Source: Peptoanaerobacter stomatis
GTDB taxonomy: Bacteria; Bacillota; Clostridia; Peptostreptococcales; Filifactoraceae
Length of the DNA stretch: 64,000 nucleotides
Assembly (NCBI RefSeq): GCF_000238095.2
Contig: NZ_JH815225.1
Coordinates: forward strand, 336,724 to 400,723
Reading direction: 5' to 3'
Part shown: positions 18,064-26,299 of the stretch, piece by piece
How positions within the stretch are numbered: the stretch's first letter is position 1
Layout of the letters: each line of letters opens with the position of its first letter
Program-made: the position numbers and the translations under genes
Notes under the pieces: generated by a model
The model's database searches: none
Told to the model about the DNA's origin: nothing
What the model saw: the letters and a program-made list of their open reading frames with translations, nothing else

Positions 18064-18912
18064 ATGTGGTATGATGAATTTATATATCCTTTTATTGATT
18101 TGATAACGCATTTAAAGTTGACAGATATATTAGATATATTGATAGTTGCATACGTTTCATACAAATTATATGAACTTATAAAAGAAACAAGGGCAGAACA
18201 ACTTGTTAAAGGGATATTTATAATAGTGATATCACTAAAATTATCCGAAGTTTTACAACTACATGCTGTTAATTGGATATTAAGAAATACGGTAACAGTT
18301 GGACTTATTGCGATTATTATAGTTTTTCAACCTGAACTTAGAAGAATATTGGAGTATATAGGTAGAACTAAATTAATTATGAAAAGCGATGAAGAAACCG
18401 CTAAACAAAAAGTTGATGTCATAAATGAAACTGTACAAGCTTGTCTGTCTTTGTCAAGACAGAGAATAGGTGCTTTAATAGTTTTTGAGAGAGAAACAGG
18501 TATAAATGAAATAATACAAACAGGTACAAAATTAAATGCGATAGTTTCAAGAGAATTACTAATAAATATATTTATTCCCAATACACCTCTTCATGACGGT
18601 GCAGTTGTCATAAGGAAAAATTCTATTATTGCGGCAGCCTGCTTTTTGCCACTTACAGAAAACAAAAATTTAAACAAAGAATTGGGTACAAGACATAGAG
18701 CCGCTCTTGGTATAACTGAAAAATCAGATTGTCTTTCGCTTGTGGTTTCAGAAGAAACAGGATATATATCTATTGCTATAAAAGGTAAGCTGTATAGAGA
18801 TTTAAACGAAGAAAGGCTTAGAAATATGCTGAGTCAAAATCTCATAAGAAACAATAACAATAATGTTTTACAGCTAAAAAAAGGTGGAAAAAATGATGAA
18901 ACAAAGTCATAA
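18064..18912 (+). CDS. cdaA: Diadenylate cyclase CdaA
   Basis: Membrane-bound c-di-AMP synthase (282 residues). Three hydrophobic helices occupy about residues 20-90, followed by the DAC domain with the catalytic 'LHDGAVVI' (DGA 178-180) and 'GTRHRAA' (208-214). c-di-AMP controls potassium and osmolyte uptake and cell-wall balance. A strong GGAGGG ribosome site is present. The next gene, cdaR, starts 20 bp inside the 3' end, the usual tight coupling of this pair. The upstream 200 bp contains no recognised riboswitch. Confidence 0.97.
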   Translation: MWYDEFIYPFIDLITHLKLTDILDILIVAYVSYKLYELIKETRAEQLVKGIFIIVISLKLSEVLQLHAVNWILRNTVTVGLIAIIIVFQPELRRILEYIGRTKLIMKSDEETAKQKVDVINETVQACLSLSRQRIGALIVFERETGINEIIQTGTKLNAIVSRELLINIFIPNTPLHDGAVVIRKNSIIAAACFLPLTENKNLNKELGTRHRAALGITEKSDCLSLVVSEETGYISIAIKGKLYRDLNEERLRNMLSQNLIRNNNNNVLQLKKGGKNDETKS

Positions 18913-20116
18913 AAATTCTAATATAAAAATTCAATTAGCTTGTATATTTTTTGCCTTTTTTATGTGGGTATATGTTATGTCAGATTTAGATCCTATAGAT
19001 ACAAGAGATATTACATCCGTATCAATAAGCGTATCCAATTTGGATGAATTGGAGAAAAATAACCTTACTTTATCACCAAATCAAGAGCTAAAAGCAAATG
19101 TACAAATTAAAGGTAGACGCTCAGTAATAGCAAAAAAAGTAAAATTAGGTATAAAATTGCAAGCAATACTTGAAAATATCCAAGTAGGAAGTAATGAAGC
19201 AAAAATTGTAATGTCCGGAGATAATACAGATTTATCCTACACTATTACCCCAAGCAATATAAGTCTTAGTATAGAAGAAAAACAAGGAAAATCGGAAAAA
19301 ATTCAAATAAAATCAATAGGTTCTCTTGCAGAAAATTATTATATTGATAATATAAAACTTTCAAAAGATAATATATATGTTTCAGGTCCGTCATCACTTA
19401 TTGAAAAAATAAATAAAGTTGAAGTTGAATTGGACTTGGCTAATAATTCTAAAGATTTTTCAAAACTGACAAAAGTTAAAGTTTTGGACAGTGAAAACCA
19501 TGAGATAGATGGTCTTAATATAGATGACTCCGATGTAATAGTCACTGTCACTCTAAAAAAAGAAAAAATTGTACCTATAAAGCTAAATATACAAAATGAT
19601 GACAGCTTAAATATATCACAAGTAAGTATAAATCCTGAAACCATAAAAATTCAAGGTAAAGCTTCAAGAATAGACTCTATAACTCAAATAGAAACAAAAA
19701 AAATAATATCATCAGAGCTTTCTAATAATTCAGAGATGTTGGTAGAGTTAGATTTACCAAGTGATATTTATTCAGATGTCAAACAAGTTTCACTAATGGC
19801 ATCTATAAAAAATGTAGAATCATCAAAAAAATATGAGTTTGATTATAAAAAAGAAGAAATACAAGTACTGTCAAATGATAATAATTACAATATTTCAATA
19901 CCGGAAAATATAAAATTAACATTATATTCTGATGATACAGATATAAAAAAAGAAGATATAAATCTTTATATTGATGTTGCGACAATTAACGAAAATAGGG
20001 TAGATATAAAATATAAAACAGATAAAAGTGTTAAAAGCTTGGAAATAGTGCCTGAATATATTGAAGTTACTGCAAAAGAAAATGTTGAAACCAATCAAAA
20101 CCAACCAAAACAATAA
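18893..20116 (+). CDS. cdaR: YbbR-domain protein CdaR
   Basis: Extracytoplasmic regulator of CdaA: one N-terminal transmembrane helix (about residues 12-28, 'LACIFFAFFMWVYVM'), then several YbbR repeats with recurring 'V.V.G..s.l..I..v' strands over about 380 residues. ATG 18893 is used because the AGGTGG ribosome site at 18882-18887 precedes it and covers the alternative GTG at 18884. It overlaps cdaA by 20 bp. In most Firmicutes glmM follows; here the next gene is signal peptidase I. Confidence 0.92.
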   Translation: MMKQSHKNSNIKIQLACIFFAFFMWVYVMSDLDPIDTRDITSVSISVSNLDELEKNNLTLSPNQELKANVQIKGRRSVIAKKVKLGIKLQAILENIQVGSNEAKIVMSGDNTDLSYTITPSNISLSIEEKQGKSEKIQIKSIGSLAENYYIDNIKLSKDNIYVSGPSSLIEKINKVEVELDLANNSKDFSKLTKVKVLDSENHEIDGLNIDDSDVIVTVTLKKEKIVPIKLNIQNDDSLNISQVSINPETIKIQGKASRIDSITQIETKKIISSELSNNSEMLVELDLPSDIYSDVKQVSLMASIKNVESSKKYEFDYKKEEIQVLSNDNNYNISIPENIKLTLYSDDTDIKKEDINLYIDVATINENRVDIKYKTDKSVKSLEIVPEYIEVTAKENVETNQNQPKQ

Positions 20117-20170
20117 TTAATATAATAATTTTTATCACAAGATATTATAAAATATAATTGGGAGAGATTT

Positions 20171-20704
20171 ATGAGTGTTGAATTTAAAAAAGAATTTATT
20201 GAATGGATAAAAACCATAGTGTTTGCCGTTATATTAGCATTTTTAATAAGTTTTTTTATTACTCCTACAATAGTTAGAGGTGAATCTATGTATCCAACTT
20301 TACAAAATAGCAACTATCTTATAATAAATAAGACAGCTTATTGGTTTTCTAAACCTTCAAAAGGGGATATAATAGTCTTTAAATCTCATATAAAGGATGA
20401 AAACGGAAATGATAAAGATTTGGTAAAACGTGTAATAGGTGTACCAAACGACCACATAGTTGTAAGAGACGGGAATGTATATATAAATGATGAATTGCAA
20501 AGTGAAAACTATATTAACGGAGATTACACAGATGGAGATGTAGATATAGTTGTGCCTGAAGATGAAGTGTTTGCTATGGGAGATAACAGACCTAATTCAT
20601 TTGACTCAAGAGCACAAGAAGTAGGTACAGTTAATATAAAAGATGAAATAATAGGTAAAGTGGTTGTAAGATTATATCCGTTTAATGAAATAACAAATTT
20701 TTAA
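20171..20704 (+). CDS. lepB: Signal peptidase I
   Basis: Type I signal peptidase, 177 residues, with a single N-terminal membrane anchor (about 14-33) typical of Gram-positive SipS-like enzymes. The catalytic dyad is Ser39 ('GESMYPTL') and Lys86 ('LVKRVIG'); box E 'MGDNRPNSFDSR' is near the C-terminus. It cleaves signal peptides of exported proteins outside the membrane. GGGAG precedes the ATG. It lies 54 bp after cdaR and may share its transcript. Confidence 0.96.
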   Translation: MSVEFKKEFIEWIKTIVFAVILAFLISFFITPTIVRGESMYPTLQNSNYLIINKTAYWFSKPSKGDIIVFKSHIKDENGNDKDLVKRVIGVPNDHIVVRDGNVYINDELQSENYINGDYTDGDVDIVVPEDEVFAMGDNRPNSFDSRAQEVGTVNIKDEIIGKVVVRLYPFNEITNF

Positions 20705-20886
20705 GCAAAAATTCACTTTACTTACAATACAGTAAGGCATATTTCATACTAAAAACCATATAAATTATAATATTTCTAAATTTTATAATTGTTTTGAAAA
20801 AATATAACTTTTTAAAATATTATAATATATTTTTAATTAGTGTTTAGTATCAGTATAAATATTTTTTATAGAATTTAGGAGTTTTA

Positions 20887-21585
20887 ATGAGAATAAATAA
20901 ATTTATAGCTTCGAAAACATCATATTCAAGACGAAAAGCGGAGGAGCTTATACTTCAAAAAAAAGTTAAAGTAAATGGAGAAATATTAAATTCACTGTCA
21001 TATTTAGTAAATGATGGTGATGAGGTGGAACTTGACGGAGATATAATATCAGATGTAAAAACAAAAAAATATTATTATTTATTCAATAAGCCTAAAAATG
21101 TGATTTCCAGTGTATCGGATAATTTCGGTAGATTATGTGTAACAGATTTTTTTCCAAGCGATATAAGTGTATATCCTGTAGGAAGATTGGATTATGACAG
21201 CAGTGGGCTGATATTAGTTACAAATGATGGAGATATAGCAAATAAACTTACTCATCCAAAAAGCCACATATCCAAAACGTATATAGTTACATTAAATGGC
21301 AGACTTAGTGAAAATCAGATGAAACAGTTTAGAGAGGGAATTTTATTGGACGGTAAAAAAACTTTACCGGCTGAAATAAGTTTGTATGATTTTAGCGAAA
21401 ATTCATATAGAGTTGTATTATATGAAGGTAGAAACAGACAAATAAGAAATATGATTTCAGCTCTTGGAAGAGAAGTAAAAGAGTTGAAAAGAATATCGAT
21501 AGGTAAAATTAAAATAGGAAGAATATCAGAAGGAAAATATAGAAAATTAACACCTGATGAACAAAAATATTTGTTTGAATTATAA
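20887..21585 (+). CDS. Pseudouridine synthase, RsuA/RluB family
   Basis: A 232-residue rRNA pseudouridine synthase. An N-terminal S4 RNA-binding domain (about 1-60, beginning 'MRINKFIASK') is followed by the catalytic core with the key Asp in 'GRLDYDSSGLILVTNDG' and the late motif 'YEGRNRQIRNM'. It modifies a specific uridine in 16S (RsuA) or 23S (RluB) rRNA; which of these cannot be decided from sequence alone. AGGAG lies 6 bp before the ATG. Confidence 0.92.
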   Translation: MRINKFIASKTSYSRRKAEELILQKKVKVNGEILNSLSYLVNDGDEVELDGDIISDVKTKKYYYLFNKPKNVISSVSDNFGRLCVTDFFPSDISVYPVGRLDYDSSGLILVTNDGDIANKLTHPKSHISKTYIVTLNGRLSENQMKQFREGILLDGKKTLPAEISLYDFSENSYRVVLYEGRNRQIRNMISALGREVKELKRISIGKIKIGRISEGKYRKLTPDEQKYLFEL

Positions 21586-21846
21586 AGCTCAATAAAATTT
21601 TTAACATACTTATATTATTTAAAAAAATAAGATTTTTTGTTATATTAAAGCTTTAAATTAATGTTAAAAATTTATAGAGATATATAGTTTTTGTGATTAA
21701 TACTAAAATCCAATAGAGTTATAAAAAAATACTGCTTTGTAAATTTAATAAAATACAACGTTATTATAAGCTTCTTAATAAAATATCTATTATTATTCTA
21801 TTAAGAAATTAGTATAACTTAAAATTAGAGAATAGGAGCGTTGGAA

Positions 21847-23022
21847 ATGGCAATAGAAAATTTTATGTATCATAACCCTGTTAGAATACTTTTTGGAAAA
21901 GATCAAATTTCACAAATTTCAAAATATGTTCCTAAAGATAAGAAGATATTGATAGTATATGGTGGCGGTTCCGCTAAAAAATTTGGCACAATAGATAAGG
22001 TAAAAAAAGCTCTTGAAGGTTATAAAATAGGAGAATTTTCAGGAATACCGGCAAATCCTACTTATGAAAAGTCCATGGAGGCTGTAGAACTTATAAAAAA
22101 AGAAAATTATGATTTTATAATGGCAGTTGGTGGAGGCTCTGTTGTAGATGCTGTAAAATTTATTTGTGCAGCTGTGTTATTTGAAGGAGATCCTAAAGAT
22201 TTATTTTTCTGGGGTAACAACGAACCTGCAGAAGTTAAAAATGCCTTACCATTTGGAGTTGTTTTAACTTTACCGGCTACAGGTTCAGAAATGAATGACG
22301 GCGCAGTAATAACTTTTGTAGAAAGACAAGCAAAATTATCTTTTGGTTCTCCATTGGTGCATCCTCAATTTTCAGTTTTAGATCCTGAGCTTACTTATAC
22401 TCTTCCGAAACGTCAGTTGGCAAACGGAGTTGTTGATACTTATGTCCATGTAATGGAACAATATTTAACATATCCTGTAGATGCGAGAGTGCAAGACTAT
22501 CACGCAGAAGGTGTACTTAAAACATTAATAGAGCTTGGAAGTGATATAGTTGATGAAAATAAACACAATTATGCAGTAAGAGCTAATTTTATGTGGGCGG
22601 CAACTAATGGACTTAACAGATTTTTAGCATGTGGTGTTCCTCAAGACTGGGCAACTCATATATTAGGACACGAAATAACAGAAAAATACGGTATAGATCA
22701 TGGAAGAACTTTAGCAATAGTATTACCATCTCTTATGAATGTAATGAGAAATTCTAAAAAAGATAAAATACTACAATATGCAAAAAATATATTTAATATA
22801 ACACAAGGTAGCGAAGATGAAAAAATAGATCAAGCAATACAAAAAACTGCCGAATTTTTTGAAAGTTTAGGTGTACCTACACATTTTAAAGATTATGAAA
22901 TTGGTGAAGAAGCTGTAGAGATATTAACTAATCAACTTGAAAAACACGGTTTTACTAAGTTGGGAGAAAAAGGCGAAGTTAATTTGGAAAAAATAAGACT
23001 CATATATAAAGGAGCATTATAA
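21847..23022 (+). CDS. Iron-containing alcohol dehydrogenase (YqhD/butanol dehydrogenase-like)
   Basis: NAD(P)H-dependent group III alcohol dehydrogenase of 391 residues that reduces aldehydes to alcohols in fermentation or detoxification. Motifs: the nucleotide-binding 'GGGSVVDAVKFI', 'LPATGSEMNDGAVIT', and metal-binding His in 'VDTYVHVMEQYL', 'HILGHEI' and 'IDHGRTLAIV'. ATG 21847 is preferred to TTG 21841 because the AGGAG ribosome site lies 8 bp before it. Monocistronic, with a strong terminator at 23055. Confidence 0.92.
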   Translation: MAIENFMYHNPVRILFGKDQISQISKYVPKDKKILIVYGGGSAKKFGTIDKVKKALEGYKIGEFSGIPANPTYEKSMEAVELIKKENYDFIMAVGGGSVVDAVKFICAAVLFEGDPKDLFFWGNNEPAEVKNALPFGVVLTLPATGSEMNDGAVITFVERQAKLSFGSPLVHPQFSVLDPELTYTLPKRQLANGVVDTYVHVMEQYLTYPVDARVQDYHAEGVLKTLIELGSDIVDENKHNYAVRANFMWAATNGLNRFLACGVPQDWATHILGHEITEKYGIDHGRTLAIVLPSLMNVMRNSKKDKILQYAKNIFNITQGSEDEKIDQAIQKTAEFFESLGVPTHFKDYEIGEEAVEILTNQLEKHGFTKLGEKGEVNLEKIRLIYKGAL

Positions 23023-23054
23023 AAATAATTTTTACAAAATAAATTATAAAAAAT

Positions 23055-23108
23055 AGTTGTGTAGTTAATGTTTTTGCAATATAATATTAACTATGCAACT
23101 TGTTTTTT
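23055..23108 (+). terminator. Rho-independent terminator after alcohol dehydrogenase
   Basis: AGTTGTGTAGTTAAT (23055-23069) pairs with ATTAACTATGCAACT (23086-23100, one mismatch), then a T run. It also separates asnS from upstream transcription; no T-box features lie between it and asnS. Confidence 0.88.
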
Positions 23109-23143
23109 AGTTAGAAAAATTTACGTTAAAGAGGTTAATTAAA

Positions 23144-24535
23144 ATGAAAGCAGTTTCAATTAAAGAAATATTTAAAAATTCACAAGATTATATAGAAAAA
23201 GATATAGCTGTACAAGGTTGGATAAAGACTGTCAGAGATTCAAATAAATTTGCGTTTATAGAATTAAATGATGGAACTTTTTTTAAAAATATTCAGATAG
23301 TATTGGAATCAAATAAATTTGAAAATTTCAAAGATATTGTGAAATATCCTATATCTACAGCTATAAAAGTAATAGGAAAGTTAGTCACTACACAAGCTGC
23401 AAAACAAGACTTTGAAGTAAATGCTATAAATGTTGAATTATTAGCTCCATCAACTGTAGATTATCCACTTCAAAAGAAAAGACATTCATTTGAATACTTG
23501 AGAACAATGGCACATTTAAGACCGAGAACAAATACTTTTTCTGCAGTATTTAGAATACGTTCATTAGCAGCTTTTGCAATACATAAATTTTTTCAAGAAA
23601 AAAATTTCGTATATGTACATGCACCTATAATAACAGCCTCTGACGCTGAAGGTGCAGGAGAAATGTTTCAAGTAACTACACTTGATATGAATAATTTACC
23701 TAAAAATGATAACGAAGTAGATTTTGGTAAAGATTTCTTCGGTAAAAAAACTAACCTTACAGTTAGTGGCCAATTAGAGGCTGAAATATATGCTTTGGCT
23801 TTTCAAAATGTTTATACTTTCGGTCCTACATTTAGAGCGGAAAACTCAAATACTGCAAGACATGCTGCAGAATTTTGGATGATAGAACCTGAAATGGCAT
23901 TTGCAGATATCAATGACAATATGAATGTTGCTGAAGAAATGGTAAAATATATAATAAATTATTGTCTTGAAAATGCAAAAGAAGAGATGGAATTTTTCAA
24001 CAGCTTTATAGACAAAGGATTATTTGATAGATTAAACAATATTGTAAATAGTAATTTTGAAAGAATAACTTATACAAAAGCTATAGAATTATTGGAAGAA
24101 TCAGGTCAAAAATTCGATTATCCTGTAAAGTGGGGCATAGATTTGCAAACAGAACACGAAAGATATATAACAGAGAAAATATTCAAAAAACCTGTATTTG
24201 TAACTGATTACCCTCAAGAGATAAAGGCATTTTATATGAGAAGAAATGACGACGGCAAAACAGTCGCTGCCATGGATTTATTAGTACCGGGAGTTGGAGA
24301 GATAATAGGGGGCTCACAGAGAGAAGAAAGACTTGAAGTATTGGAACAAAGAATAAAAGAAAACAATCTTGATTTAGAAACATATTGGTGGTATTTGGAA
24401 CTAAGAAAATATGGTGGAGTAAAGCATTCAGGATATGGTTTAGGATTTGAGAGAATGATAATGTATTTAACAGGTATGTCAAATATAAGAGATGTTATAG
24501 CTTTCCCGAGAACTGTAGGCAATGCAGAGTTTTAA
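23144..24535 (+). CDS. asnS: Asparaginyl-tRNA synthetase
   Basis: Class IIb aminoacyl-tRNA synthetase, 463 residues, normal length. An N-terminal OB-fold anticodon domain (about 1-115, '[22 protein letters not shown]') precedes the catalytic core with motif 2 '[26 protein letters not shown]' shared between AsnRS and AspRS (the AsnRS form) and motif 3 '[15 protein letters not shown]'-like near the end. Single gene, and the last + strand gene before the change in gene direction. Confidence 0.97.
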   Translation: MKAVSIKEIFKNSQDYIEKDIAVQGWIKTVRDSNKFAFIELNDGTFFKNIQIVLESNKFENFKDIVKYPISTAIKVIGKLVTTQAAKQDFEVNAINVELLAPSTVDYPLQKKRHSFEYLRTMAHLRPRTNTFSAVFRIRSLAAFAIHKFFQEKNFVYVHAPIITASDAEGAGEMFQVTTLDMNNLPKNDNEVDFGKDFFGKKTNLTVSGQLEAEIYALAFQNVYTFGPTFRAENSNTARHAAEFWMIEPEMAFADINDNMNVAEEMVKYIINYCLENAKEEMEFFNSFIDKGLFDRLNNIVNSNFERITYTKAIELLEESGQKFDYPVKWGIDLQTEHERYITEKIFKKPVFVTDYPQEIKAFYMRRNDDGKTVAAMDLLVPGVGEIIGGSQREERLEVLEQRIKENNLDLETYWWYLELRKYGGVKHSGYGLGFERMIMYLTGMSNIRDVIAFPRTVGNAEF

Positions 24536-24596
24536 AAAAATATAGTTTTAATATAATATTAAAAGTTTATGCACTTATTTAATGATATATTAGTAT

Positions 24597-24658
24597 AAAA
24601 ATAAGATTTATTAAGTTGAAACATATGATTACAGTTTCGCTTAATAAATCTTTATTTT
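24597..24658. terminator. Bidirectional terminator between convergent asnS and xer
   Basis: GATTTATTAAG (24605-24615) pairs with CTTAATAAATC (24640-24650), flanked by A-rich sequence on the left and T-rich on the right. An inner GAAAC/GTTTC pair extends the hairpin. It can end transcripts coming from both sides. Confidence 0.8.
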
Positions 24659-24685
24659 TAATATATTTAAAAAATTTAATAGATA

Positions 24686-25675
24686 TTAATACTTTATATT
24701 ATTTTTCTTCATAGCGTCCATTAAATCTTGCTTATTTGAATGCGTATATATCTGTGTTGTAGATATTGAACTATGTCCCAATACTTCTTGAACGAGTCTT
24801 AAATTTGCTCCATTTTTCAAAAAATGAGTTGCAAAAGTATGGCGTAATTTATGCGGAGTTATATCTTTTCCTATGTTGGAATATGATATTATCTTCTTTA
24901 ATGCGATTTGGATATATCTTGCCGATAATCTTTTGCCTTTGTGAGATACAAACAATGCATCATCATCGGTGTCCATAGCGTATCTGTATTCAAGATATTT
25001 TTCTATAAGGTTATCATTATCGTGCAATTCTTTTGCTAATTCCTCTATATTTATAGGCACTATTCTTTCTTTATTTCCTTTTCCGATAATTGATAAAAAA
25101 TCAGTTTTTTTAGTCTTTTCCATATCGCCTATATCCAAAGATATAAGCTCTGAAATTCTAAGACCTGTATGAAGAAAAAGGTTTATTATAAAAAAATCTC
25201 TCGATTTAGCAAATTTATCTTTATAATAATCCATTATACTGTTGTTTATCTTCTGTATCTCATCTATTTCGAGATATGTAGGAAGTTTGCTTTTTACTTT
25301 TGATTTAGATTTTATTATGCTTTCTTTAGGAATAGGAGATTTTGTTAAAACTTCCGTTTCTATCAAGTACTCAAAAAATAATTTTAACACATATTTCTTT
25401 CTATTTATAGAAATCGTAGAGTTGCCTTTTTCTGAAACTAAATAAGAATAATAAATATTTATGTTTATTGGTTTTAAATTATTAATAGGTATCTTTTTTA
25501 ACAATTCATTATTGTTTTTAAAATCAAAAAAAACTTTTAAATCTCTAAAATATGAGTATATAGTATTTTTGCTTTTACCGGCAGTATTAAGAGCGTTCAA
25601 AAAAGAAGTTATATAGTAAAAATCATCTTCAGAATAACTATCATCTAATTTAAAAATAAGTTCATTTATATTCAT
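24686..25675 (-). CDS. Xer-type tyrosine site-specific recombinase
   Basis: Tyrosine recombinase of 329 residues, somewhat longer than typical XerC/XerD. An N-terminal SAM-like core-binding domain (about 15-105) precedes the catalytic domain. The full catalytic set is present: Arg173 ('HTGLRISEL'), Lys in 'GKGNKER' (199-202), His275 and Arg278 ('HKLRHTFATH'), His301 ('LGHSSISTT') and nucleophile Tyr310. An AGGAG ribosome site precedes the ATG. Its start codon is 92 bp from a dif-like palindrome, and it is the first gene on the - strand after an unbroken run of + genes. I infer a role in chromosome dimer resolution at the terminus; an integrative-element recombinase is the alternative, but no other mobile genes are nearby. 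Confidence 0.9.
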   Translation of the reverse strand: MNINELIFKLDDSYSEDDFYYITSFLNALNTAGKSKNTIYSYFRDLKVFFDFKNNNELLKKIPINNLKPININIYYSYLVSEKGNSTISINRKKYVLKLFFEYLIETEVLTKSPIPKESIIKSKSKVKSKLPTYLEIDEIQKINNSIMDYYKDKFAKSRDFFIINLFLHTGLRISELISLDIGDMEKTKKTDFLSIIGKGNKERIVPINIEELAKELHDNDNLIEKYLEYRYAMDTDDDALFVSHKGKRLSARYIQIALKKIISYSNIGKDITPHKLRHTFATHFLKNGANLRLVQEVLGHSSISTTQIYTHSNKQDLMDAMKKNNIKY

Positions 25676-25767
25676 ATAAACTCCTTGATCGTCGGTTTTA
25701 TTATATAAGTATTTATAGTGTTATCTATTTTAAATTATATATGATTTTAATGTATTATTTGTTTTTG

Positions 25768-25831
25768 TTAATATTCATCTTTCCTACTTCGCATAATACA
25801 TATTATGCGAAGTAGGAAAGATGAATATTAA
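25768..25831. repeat. 64-bp palindrome: two perfect 31-bp arms, 2-nt loop
   Basis: The left arm (25768-25798) and right arm (25801-25831) are exact reverse complements over all 31 positions, with only CA between them. It is not followed by a T run on either side, and it contains the dif-like core (25786-25813). The right end abuts the spoVG terminator. Such a long perfect inverted repeat with almost no spacer is exceptional here. Confidence 0.95.
25786..25813. other. dif: Candidate chromosome dimer resolution site (dif-like)
   Basis: A 28-bp site with the 11-6-11 layout of Xer targets: ACTTCGCATAA, central TACATA, then TTATGCGAAGT. Against the B. subtilis dif sequence as I recall it, 21 of 28 positions agree; against E. 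coli dif, 20 of 28. The TTATG start of the second arm and the AA/T boundary at the centre are conserved. Unlike classical dif sites, both arms are exact mirror images. It lies between spoVG and a Xer-type gene at the point where gene orientation converges. Its assignment as dif is inference from sequence and context. Confidence 0.75.
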
Positions 25832-25867
25832 AGTATAGCTCGACCATTTTAGTCAAGCTATACTTCG
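25831..25867 (-). terminator. Terminator of spoVG
   Basis: AAGTATAGCT (25831-25840) pairs with AGCTATACTT (25856-25865), starting 8 bp past the spoVG stop. The downstream T tract is short on the - strand. Confidence 0.7.
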
Positions 25868-25872
25868 TTTTG

Positions 25873-26163
25873 TTATGCATGTACTTCGTTTTCAACTTCA
25901 CTAGCTTTAACTTTAGCTTCTTCGTAAGCTTTCAGTATAGCTTCTTGAAGTTCGTTTCTTGATTCTGAGTTTATAGGATGCGCAATATCTCTAAACTCGT
26001 TATCATTAACTTTTCTGCTAGGCATAGCAATGAAAAGTCCGTTTTGTCCTTCTATTATTTTAATGTCATGAACAACGAATGTGTCATCAAAAGTTACAGA
26101 AACAATACCTCTCATTTTACCTTCTTCTGATAATTTTCTTACTCTTACGTCTGTGATTTTCAT
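25873..26163 (-). CDS. spoVG: Septation/regulatory protein SpoVG
   Basis: A 96-residue SpoVG. The family core is clear: '[11 protein letters not shown]', '[21 protein letters not shown]', 'FIAMPSRK' and '[19 protein letters not shown]'. It is a small nucleic-acid-binding regulator that affects septation, capsule and virulence genes in Gram-positives; its presence does not prove sporulation. It sits next to purR as in Bacillus (purR-yabJ-spoVG), but the YabJ gene is missing between them. Own terminator; GGAG ribosome site. Confidence 0.97.
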   Translation of the reverse strand: MKITDVRVRKLSEEGKMRGIVSVTFDDTFVVHDIKIIEGQNGLFIAMPSRKVNDNEFRDIAHPINSESRNELQEAILKAYEEAKVKASEVENEVHA

Positions 26164-26261
26164 TTTAATACTCCTATCTTTGTTTGCTACTAATGATACT
26201 TAAATATATATTATGAACAAAAAACTAGCACCATTAATTAAAATATTAAGGTATATAAAAT

Positions 26262-26287
26262 AGTTAAGTTTCTAAGAAACTTGAACT
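26262..26287 (-). terminator. Terminator-like hairpin after purR
   Basis: GTTAAGTTTC and GAAACTTGAAC form a short stem just past the purR stop; the tail on the - strand is TATTTTATA, so termination is probably partial and some read-through into spoVG is possible. Confidence 0.55.
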
Positions 26288-26299
26288 GTTTTAACTGAA

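Noticed and set aside
23023-23143. T-box riboswitch before asnS (and before thrS at 47739-47917)
   Set aside because: No T-box consensus with antiterminator bulge was found; both gaps are short, AT-rich and explained by a terminator or an inverted repeat.
24686-25831. Integrated phage or integrative element marked by the tyrosine recombinase
   Set aside because: No other phage, transfer or cargo genes, no tRNA attachment duplication and no change in composition; a chromosomal Xer role fits better.
25768-25831. The 64-bp palindrome as an ordinary transcription terminator
   Set aside because: It has almost no loop, no T run on either side, and spoVG already has its own hairpin next to it.
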